A stretch of DNA of 64,000 bases from OFTM382 sp964352615 (GTDB lineage Bacteria; Planctomycetota; Phycisphaerae; Phycisphaerales; UBA1924), in the NCBI GenBank assembly GCA_964352615.1, contig CAYGSG010000004.1, forward strand, positions 5,522-69,521, read 5' to 3'. Below the pieces are notes generated by a model. The model had not been told where the DNA came from, searched no databases, and worked only from the letters and a program-made list of their open reading frames with translations. How positions within the stretch are numbered: the first letter of the stretch is position 1; the number at the start of each line of letters is the position of its first letter. Of the stretch, positions 60,401 through 64,000 are shown piece by piece. The translations under genes and the position numbers were made by a program.

Positions 60401-60417
60401 GTCAAAATGGGCATTAG
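51424..60417 (+). CDS. Giant secreted RHS-repeat protein with dockerin-like repeat and GIY-YIG toxin tip
   Basis: 2997 residues with a signal peptide (MRTSVGIVSVAVMLFPLATAHA), a spacer of domains to about 700, and a long YD/RHS repeat region (FRYAYDALGRLTSV, YAYNAEGRLELV, LHYAYDDG, YSYDAWNRIIEI). A dockerin-like pair DLNGDDFVDSSDLVLFMELL / DLDEDGEYTIDDVIAWLAL lies at about 2402-2450. The hyperconserved core is GRFFQRDPNQ … YGYLGASPIKRSDPSGL (about 2747-2808). The tip is VYYGYKNGKVVYVGITNDIVRRAAEH (about 2909-2935), a GIY-YIG nuclease fold with an arginine and a later glutamate (RAIEQAA). The predicted tip would cut DNA of competing cells. Imm26 follows. Confidence 0.92.
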   Translation: MRTSVGIVSVAVMLFPLATAHAMQVGCNCELSGHIETWKAGKMPSVDVDTPAFPYVPAGGSCTDGYVIRETGPNGEPEYRWSRHGQSTHVDMGWIALTDMTLGGFSQNLDQVGFEPHEHGIPRGSRLNYNLAFPPSPGDFMNPAPTLGASSFALLPSGDADLSTAWNGVSRPTLHGKLDMVTGLPLAKVTDLELPFGSTTFRLSRTRSGIPNLGSNEEERSDGISHVNMQTDAWWDWAGVGWMVSENPFFLVDSATADAVGVGPRTCWFMPDAHHSIPFQQIVSTGHYEAPPRFRATLSFDDDAVWNATTQAWDTPPAWYKVHLYEGRLTYTFVVVREDVPTISYDPDLAIVGHDTDPANNRTLSSAHERPFMRSQFNDLGIPYDENDGDLRGEWNNNIGKMNWQLTGANPADPCEIEVVNSNDQIGNGNPGLGIPYYGLCVAIEDQHGHRVEIDYYRLEHHHQNKSGSSCHQCWEATQAKGQIRTVRLNVEDSNEPDGWKTEWTLLYTHRRFKYGIERPDNSIEIEDLLTDREIAEKLPSGDVPAESAAETDLWSLRGMSAIDRIYVFEGDPVFPVASDEDLDPYLVAPHTERFLDASGDPDLDAGDDLLDTSGLTFPDWEYRIRYHYDIYLDDHSEHRVHTGDDPWPGIDTKGWTGPLPWLIKTTVEDGPGSVIDRRVFHYRHQRGYTMAASEAHPAGWQDTHATSSIWASSPRGYLEAIFENDDIARILNDDELWDLIDTGNFGFLEATSVPDLANELALWTNGSGEEFLQWPGGVVLSDDPRVQALLHASVWYMPTMWNLCGGGCSGLPFAANNGHFPSFAELSSGGFLLNSEQNLYHRGTFYADRTTAAVDVIVLRDHAGNSRVYRTMPLGIWPQPRQGSISGFNLGWIQDFVSDGRSKFLHPYRWRAGRTAGYPWAGAEHREHSGGNNSNDRADDATAQQPADLSAVRWIALHEEYESIDDAHPDNHVYYGGISGQEPTMRPGLLSRQIVEMNPAGHVLRDRSWFFTEDGTLHKGSGLGEEYVFDKVENRVPGYPAAPPGNGPPSPVTPGGTLAWNDIVSGGQIQPGVIRDEGVLVEKRSVGWSAGKYLTDGTIDATRLSDGYVEFYEYALYGDSQDPLRERVQLSAEGIKRGQAYQRTWEAPGGAITTESNLTNGHWSPPPLAGGAQYKFSLTDNTNGGPRLYRKKYFRDEDNPTQLSTEVGVLSPVTNIDTALPSEPDAGDTTISASTFVFASAIEEYDPNDDERMQSRVVVSPGRPIGPAGTLYYPVTWEWYTEQGQVQWSADAFLSQAAFSNGGVTPSASSSDQFCSVILTYHHLDDKGRAIDTVEDAVPGQNVTRQSDGSSLAVPAVPDSDWSRFGTPALERITSRVFDRKLGVVDVWDPTGRRWSKRATRYFDADGTRITRIYEFADLKAVAGGYINDAPTKIEEQYLAAPTEENDWTAPSLPKFTATVTLSNTDLGNPGTINVDAVNLPYGQESDLPGPNDWEIYRKRSLVLDPTGRLSVNVEESDASGTLQDLGSAEVNDLGEVVREEAIDGVVKRTTRNAIGQTRRVYEGTDDPDWVYNNPGDLVLKERTAYGAGINDARLSTGMWTYRAKPSWHDQYYDEAAADASPAGYFTSTAYDWRMRPVRVEKFAGEDDQTTRLMTTLTYYDHADRVVMVAEFGEGALTLPVGSDPVDLVDNDPNPDPEELFSATGAPLLALSTTAYDNQDHVIERRDYDVSWTYASGVDAPHLAERDYAGRGGVSVYTESPDSGLMVSVQDGLGRVTSEINAIENGIYLQWELSRTDFTYDVNGNVIETRRFTRTEDTGEVLVADGGSPNAVRSRTVTWYDNKNRVLAEADLGTEQSIFGPGAEVYAREATPPSYNEGTMVVSRGNLPDKARLSINVYEEGTGFKVYSVDPAGVATQYVYSKAGRLEKTIEGIAPLPLGAPAVAVARQRITQTGYHLGRVVELSTPRRGELTTTEQDQVTRVLYTADVVEEGTYDKQSTSFSLVGKMWLIEDPAQDLSTIPLDQDLEDSGSLGLTPDITLTYFFDGRIAERRDKRGVSFRYAYDALGRLTSVSVGHEDSGWNAGYPASMDLPGSVAPSGRVSKVLYAYNAEGRLELVTAKDEADSVLAENRMEYNDRGDLTKEWQAIEASVVLASTPAIEYEWAYDAATLTSAGSSRLALMKLPAFDIDIAGTTRTVQRAAELGYGTPDDADDELSRITDLSSRLLIDGSAGGMFTHSMSIGRAGDGRRIVTSRAAGMIEQSYADPTLSGTQDASLPGLDRFGMPINLHYAYDDGTSVLSMYRSLQAYDERGNRAWTNVRQASVGGSSRNNVRSTISDYDTLGRLHQHDIGDIGFAVTYDLMGGGPVGDPVPFIAGLTGLVRSDVWHMDALGNWTGTESAYDLNGDDFVDSSDLVLFMELLSSDPEPWMDLDEDGEYTIDDVIAWLALQEQEYAGRRTVGNLDYYGSVGHPQQPGADAATDIDRQNHKIDRTNALEGLSERDGDANATTVTSELHHDAIGNLIFDGEHLYSYDAWNRIIEIHEATYHSSWNANLVFDPQAHLVLGDLVRRYGFDGFGRLVQTTSPDTAGTGTYTERYHHDGLRRVQTVEINPSTSDRTLQREYVWGPGDNGFDEPVMVFEGHEHADREPAWWPIVDSSGDVVALCDVNGSAPRVAAQWTYEPYGQVITAESIHSHPALRMAHKGLFVDRLDLATLQASSGVEPAMLMPLSKPILHNRNRTVDVSRGRFFQRDPNQTGQIVSVLASHGSYMGVAEPLMSVQGLYGDGHSLYGYLGASPIKRSDPSGLFMMLSISASTNARIQAGGQAFLAAHGAASFVQGIIQATQGQQSWLWVAADAVTLGKGKQLDTALDGYSQVSSAVRNGTRVTAAATKHTLPSALRGGDAVNHVYYGYKNGKVVYVGITNDIVRRAAEHGDRFRIRAINSTPLTRGEARAIEQAAIVRNSQFENVRNSISPSHNYYDEAVEWGEQWLRQNGH

Positions 60418-60418
60418 T

Positions 60419-60883
60419 ATGAACTTGTTAAAACTACATCCGTCGCGGCATAAGCCTAAGACTGGCGATGTGTTCGCCATGCTTCTGTGTGATCAAGAGT
60501 ACCTATTCGGGCGAGTGATCGCCACAGACGCGATCGCGATCCCAGGCCACGCAGGAGTTCTGGTATATATATATTCTGCAAGAGCATGCAATATCGACGC
60601 TCCGCCGTGTTTGTCGCCAGACTCCTTGCTGATTCCCCCTCTTATCACAAATGTACTTCCGTGGTCCAAGGGCTATTTTCAGCATGTTATATCAAGGGAA
60701 TTGAAACCCGAGGACCGGCTGCCACAGCACTCTTTCAGATATTTTAACGATGAGATAGTGGACGAGTACATGCGTCCCGTCGGCGCTTCATCAGGACCTA
60801 TCGGCGAACAGGGGCTTGAGAGTTTTCGGACAATAGACGACGCAGTGTCTGCTGCGTTAGGAATGCCTTTGGCGCCAGACTAG
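60419..60883 (+). CDS. Imm26-type immunity protein
   Basis: 154 residues. The start at 60419 follows the RHS stop by one base; an in-frame ATG at 60407 is also possible. The head KPKTGDVFAMLLCDQEYLFGRVIATDA matches the Imm26 pattern (KPxxGDxFA…GxYxFGRV). These proteins neutralise nuclease tips of the RHS type. The gene is A+T-rich against its surroundings, as is the tip, so the two probably travel together. Confidence 0.82.
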   Translation: MNLLKLHPSRHKPKTGDVFAMLLCDQEYLFGRVIATDAIAIPGHAGVLVYIYSARACNIDAPPCLSPDSLLIPPLITNVLPWSKGYFQHVISRELKPEDRLPQHSFRYFNDEIVDEYMRPVGASSGPIGEQGLESFRTIDDAVSAALGMPLAPD

Positions 60884-61071
60884 TGTGGTGCGGAATTGGA
60901 CACGCTACTGCGCTCATCGGTGCTCACTTCGTGTTCAACGTGATGCTTCGCTAAATGTACTGGCCAGCAATCTGGCTTGAATGCCACCGATGCAGGGCCA
61001 TGTCTAGGCCGAGCCTTTCGGTCCCGGATCGCGTATTGTAAGGGGATCAGGTCGTCGGCTGTCTCTAGGTG

Positions 61072-61254
61072 GGCTGCGTTGCGGCGGTACGACTTGGGCA
61101 CCCTGCCGAGCCGGATTTGGTCGACGATCGGAGCAATGACGTTCGGCGGAGCACGCACAAGAATCAACTGATTGCCGAGCCCGTGATGCGGTGGCTTCTC
61201 GATGTAGTGTTCGATGTATGCTTCCAACAGATGATCGAATTGATCCGTGCCAAT
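61072..61254 (-). pseudogene. Integrase-core (DDE) transposase remnant
   Basis: A run of about 60 residues reads DQFDHLLEAYIEHYIEKPPHHG and then RLGRVPKSYRRNAA. It resembles the C-terminal end of integrase-core transposases (…FDxxLxEYxxHYNxERPHQGLGN… then …LGGLLxxYYRxAA). It is preceded and followed by non-transposase sequence in the same frame, so only the tail of the gene survives. Confidence 0.6.
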
Positions 61255-61277
61255 GGAGGCCGCGACGGTGGCTGCTT

Positions 61278-61905
61278 TCAGTACCTGACCTTGAACGTCG
61301 GGCTGTCCTCTGGCCTTGATCTTCTGCGGTCGTAGAGCCTGGTCGTTGCGATCAGGAGTGTCCGAGCCACATCTGGACATAGGCGATGTTGGCCTGGTGT
61401 TGAAGCGCGTTGGTGGCGGCTGTCGCTCTCAAAGCGTGCAGGCAGAGCCCGTCCATCGTGATGCCGGCCTTCGCGCCGTAATTCTTGAGCAGCTTGTACA
61501 TCCCGTCGCCGGTGATGGCCAGATCCAAACGGCCTGTGCGGTTGTTGCGCACCGGTCGGAACAGCGCTCCGGGCCGGTCTTCTCCGTGGCCGGCCATGGT
61601 CAGGTACTCCTTAATTGCCGAAAGCGCCGCGGGGTGGACCGGGACGTAGCGGGTCTTGGAGCCTTTGCCGAAGACGGTGAAGTGCATGACGCCGCAGCGC
61701 TCGCGCATGTCAATGACGCGCAGATCTGCGACCTCCGAGCGCCTCAGTGCATGGAACAGGTACGTGGCCAGGATGGCCCGGTCACGCACCGCCTTCAGGT
61801 CGATGCCCTCGGGTGCCTTGAGCAGGGCCCTGGCCTGATCGTCAGAGAGGGCGGGGGTCTTGCCCTCGTTGGCGCCCTCGGTCGGCCTCTTGACCCCGGC
61901 TACCC
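61278..61905 (-). pseudogene. Truncated, frameshifted copy of the tyrosine recombinase at 2041-3060
   Basis: The DNA closely follows 2041-2668 (same residues FGKGSKTRYVPVHPAALSAIKEYL and HALRATAATNALQ) but differs at two points. A one-base deletion near 61345-61360 breaks the frame just after MWLGHS, before the catalytic tyrosine. Similarity stops at about 61905, so the first 120-130 codons are missing. It is an inactive relic in the same orientation as the intact copy. Confidence 0.88.
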
Positions 61906-61944
61906 GATCAAGGTGAAACCCCCATGCAGGTCCACGAGCAGGTC

Positions 61945-62574
61945 CTATCGACGCCGGCGGCTGACGAGCATTCCCATCAACGCCAGAGCGGAGGCTGAGC
62001 TCGGCATCGGCACGGGAACGAACTCGTAGACCATGGTCGCGATCGTGAACCCGTTGAACCCAAACGCCGTGCTGAACACACCCGGAGGGGTGATCTCCGC
62101 TCCCACCACGTAGTCGAAATTGACGCCGACCTTGCCCGGCCCGATGTACGGCGCGTGATTCGACGGGTTGGCTCCGAAGGTGTTAATCGTGGAGTTGCCG
62201 ATCGAGCGGTTCATGATGACCTGCCCCGCGTTGACGAAGAAGCTGTCCAGCATCTCGAATTCACGGTTGTTGACGCCGATCGCGTCGGGGCCCGTGGCGG
62301 CAAACCCGGGGCCGACATACTCGACCCATCCGAACACCCGAGTGTTGGCTGTGCGGCCTGAGCCGGACGTGTTCTGGAGGCTGACACTCGCAGACGCGAT
62401 GGCCGTGACTTCGAGTTGGACATCGATCAGGGTGCCAAGCGAGCCGTTGAACTGATCGAACATCGCGGTTCGTTCATCGGTAAACCCCAGGTTGAAACTG
62501 ATCGTCTCGGTGATGATGTCGCCGTGCGCGAGACTCGTAGCACAGGCGATGATCAACAGTTGCAGTGGCTTCAT
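61945..62574 (-). CDS. Exported PEP-CTERM-like protein (choice-of-anchor E type)
   Basis: 209 residues from the ATG at 62574. Signal peptide MKPLQLLIIACATSLAHG, then a beta-sandwich-like body (ITETISFNLGFTDERTAMFDQFNGSLGTLIDVQLEVTAIASASVSL). The tail VPVPMPSSASALALMGMLVSRRRR is a PEP-CTERM-type sorting signal: short proline motif, hydrophobic helix, basic end. Such tails are common in planctomycetes and mark proteins for surface sorting. It stands alone. Confidence 0.85.
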   Translation of the reverse strand: MKPLQLLIIACATSLAHGDIITETISFNLGFTDERTAMFDQFNGSLGTLIDVQLEVTAIASASVSLQNTSGSGRTANTRVFGWVEYVGPGFAATGPDAIGVNNREFEMLDSFFVNAGQVIMNRSIGNSTINTFGANPSNHAPYIGPGKVGVNFDYVVGAEITPPGVFSTAFGFNGFTIATMVYEFVPVPMPSSASALALMGMLVSRRRR

Positions 62575-62843
62575 GGCAGCGCCCCTTCTGTGTCTTTGTA
62601 CGACCGGTTCGCGGCACGGATGCACAGTGGCAATGCTGGAGTGTTGCGGTCGGGCATCGGTCAGAGAGCCAACGTCATCGAGTTCGTGTGTCATGACGGT
62701 TGAATCCCACAGATATGTGGCGAAACCCATGCTTGCCGGTCCGTGACACCCAATCGTCTGCGTGACCGCGCGTCGCGCGCGGCTCTCGCTCCTTCGTGAT
62801 GGTCTGACCTGATAGATGCCAGCTTGGCGATCGACGCCGGCTC

Positions 62844-62959
62844 GTCAAGGGGCCGTGTTGTCGCTGCGCTCCTGCCCGCACCAACCCCTGGACGCTCCGG
62901 CTCAGAGCGATCGCCCGGGGCGTGGCATCGGTCAACCCATTCACGAAAGGAAACAGACC
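62844..62959 (+). promoter_or_regulatory. Conserved structured leader (copy B)
   Basis: GTCAAGGGG (from 62844) and CCCCTGGAC (62885-62893) can pair over 8 of 9 positions and flank CCGTGTTGTCGC and CTCCTGCCCGCACCA. Then GGCATCGGTCAACC and CACGAAAGGAAA occur before the ATG. All these blocks are shared with copy A at 19010, while the intervening sequence differs. Confidence 0.55.
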
Positions 62960-63367
62960 ATGCCGCACGATCAATACCCACTCACCCACGACGAGCTTCG
63001 CCGGTTCACCGGAGACCTCGAACGCTTCCGCCACGGGCTCAAATGCCGCGTGCTCTACACGCCGGGGATCCGGCATCTGGCCGAGCGGGCAGGGGCCTAC
63101 TGGCTCATCGACGAGATCGCCGTCGCCCTCGGGTCGCAGGCGTTCCACGCGGCGGCCACCAGTGAGCCCAGGATCGGAGAACTCCACTTCTGGCGCCTCG
63201 ATGTGGATGCCGACAAGGCCGCTCTGCTCACCGCTCGCGCCGATGATGGCGTGCCACCGTGGTTCGTCAAGAACATCTCGTTCACCGACTTCTCGCTGAG
63301 CCACATCGACGTGTGGGCGGGGTTCGACGGCGAGCACTGGACGCTCTACCTGCCCAGCGAGCACTGA
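62960..63367 (+). CDS. DUF6876-family protein
   Basis: 135 residues; GAAAGGAAA is the ribosome site. The pattern LRRFTGDLERFRHGLKCRVLYTPGIRHLAERAGAYWLIDEIAVALG … FHFWRLDVDADKAALLTARADD … FTDFSLSHIDVWAGFDGEHWTLYLPSEH matches DUF6876, found on plasmids and mobile DNA; the function is unknown. It is preceded by leader B and followed by a strong terminator, so it forms its own transcription unit. Confidence 0.82.
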   Translation: MPHDQYPLTHDELRRFTGDLERFRHGLKCRVLYTPGIRHLAERAGAYWLIDEIAVALGSQAFHAAATSEPRIGELHFWRLDVDADKAALLTARADDGVPPWFVKNISFTDFSLSHIDVWAGFDGEHWTLYLPSEH

Positions 63368-63375
63368 GCGTGCAG

Positions 63376-63401
63376 CCGGCTCACTCATTCGAGTGAGCCG
63401 G
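63376..63401 (+). terminator. Rho-independent terminator
   Basis: Perfect 11-base arms CCGGCTCACTC (63376-63386) and GAGTGAGCCGG (63391-63401) with loop ATTC, followed by TTCTT. It lies 8 bases after the DUF6876 stop. Confidence 0.85.
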
Positions 63402-63576
63402 TTCTTCCGGGAGGCCAGAGGCGAGGCTCGCGAGACGGACCACCCGGGCGGCAGTGGGGGGGAGGGGGATCAGGCCACTGGAATACGTGATCTCAACCTG
63501 ACATCGGTTCGACGCGCGAGCGGATAAGCGGAAGCCGGGCAGTTGATTCGGCCGGTAGGAAGCAGATCCTTAGGGC

Positions 63577-63996
63577 CTACCAATCCTCGCCGATCCCCCT
63601 GAGGATGCCATCGAGCGTGGCCTTGCGAGATTGCACCCGAGTGCGAGCAGTCAGCACGGCAGTGTCGTCCCGAACAAGCCGCAGCGCTGCTGCCATCTCG
63701 TCGCTCATGGATTCGCCACGCTTAGCGGCGATGCGTTCGGCGGCTACCGCCGAGCGGTAGGCGACAAGCTGGGCCTCGGTGAAATCACCGGCCATGGCGG
63801 CGTTATCAACGCCGAGCTCACGTGATTTGGTCGCGATCCGCTTGGCATCGGCAAAGCCCTCGGACCCCAGCGCGCTGGCCAGCGTGCTTTCGAGGGCGTT
63901 CAGATGCAGATCGAGCGCGTCCCGCGCATCAGCGGCAGCGGCCTTGGCCGTTGCAACGGCCTGGACGCCGTCCTCGGCCGAGTTGACCTTGCGCAT
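63577..63996 (-). CDS. Hypothetical helical protein, possibly truncated by the window end
   Basis: 139 residues of alanine-rich helix (ARDALDLHLNALESTLASALGSEGFADAKRIATKSRELG … AYRSAVAAERIAAKRGESM). The last 4 bases of the window do not allow me to decide whether the ATG at 63996 is the start or the frame continues beyond. No family is recognised. Confidence 0.5.
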   Translation of the reverse strand: MRKVNSAEDGVQAVATAKAAAADARDALDLHLNALESTLASALGSEGFADAKRIATKSRELGVDNAAMAGDFTEAQLVAYRSAVAAERIAAKRGESMSDEMAAALRLVRDDTAVLTARTRVQSRKATLDGILRGIGEDW

Positions 63997-64000
63997 CGCG

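Noticed and set aside
1..64000. CRISPR array or tRNA gene
   Set aside because: No regularly spaced direct repeats of 25-40 bases and no tRNA T-arm consensus with matching acceptor stem were found by reading; a scan could still show one.

Overview
The window looks like accessory DNA from a GC-rich planctomycete, most likely class Phycisphaerae. Three things point there. A small exported protein at 61945-62574 ends in a PEP-CTERM-like tail (a hydrophobic stretch followed by four arginines). Dockerin-like calcium-loop repeats sit inside secreted RHS proteins. Several small genes (DUF6876, a KTSC protein, short proteins each with their own leader and terminator hairpin) are of kinds I associate with planctomycete mobile DNA. 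I see no tRNA, rRNA or CRISPR array. The assignment is inference from protein style, not from a marker gene.

Layout. Bases 3-3060: the tail of an RHS protein with a cysteine-rich toxin-like tip, a candidate immunity gene, and a tyrosine recombinase on the opposite strand. Bases 3.2-28.5 kb: a defence and conflict island. It holds an OLD-family ATPase/TOPRIM nuclease, a HigBA toxin-antitoxin pair, a DUF3800 protein, an Mrr-type restriction endonuclease, an HNH protein, a Fic protein, an orphan AbiEi-like antitoxin, a DUF2779 protein, a divergent diadenylate-cyclase-like gene next to a SLATT membrane effector, a DUF4143 ATPase, a lipoprotein, an ArdC antirestriction operon, and a SIR2-HerA-KTSC operon. 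Bases 28.9-29.9 kb: a divergent XRE repressor/cupin pair with two matching operators.

Bases 30.1-36.5 kb: a mobilisation module with an oriT-like cluster of inverted repeats, MobC, a relaxase, a VirD4/TraG-type coupling protein and a TOPRIM protein. No VirB-type channel genes are present, so the element looks mobilisable rather than self-transmissible. Bases 36.6-46.5 kb: a complete-looking, tightly overlapping type II secretion operon (D-E-F-G-H-I-J-K-C-L-M plus a TPR lipoprotein). Bases 46.7-51.2 kb: a plasmid backbone with ParA, a candidate centromere-binding partner, a repeat-rich origin/centromere region and a winged-helix replication-type protein.

Bases 51.4-60.9 kb: a 2997-residue secreted RHS protein with a GIY-YIG nuclease tip and an Imm26-type immunity gene, followed by transposase and tyrosine-recombinase remnants. 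The recombinase remnant is a second, frameshifted copy of the recombinase at 2041-3060. Bases 61.9-64.0 kb: a PEP-CTERM protein, a DUF6876 gene and a partial gene.

The whole reads as a plasmid or an integrated plasmid-like element carrying defence, mobilisation, partition, protein secretion and polymorphic toxins. The most unusual locus is 15086-18562, where a degenerate DisA-type nucleotide cyclase, a small winged-helix-like gene and a two-helix SLATT effector form what may be a cyclic-nucleotide defence system built on a diadenylate-cyclase fold.
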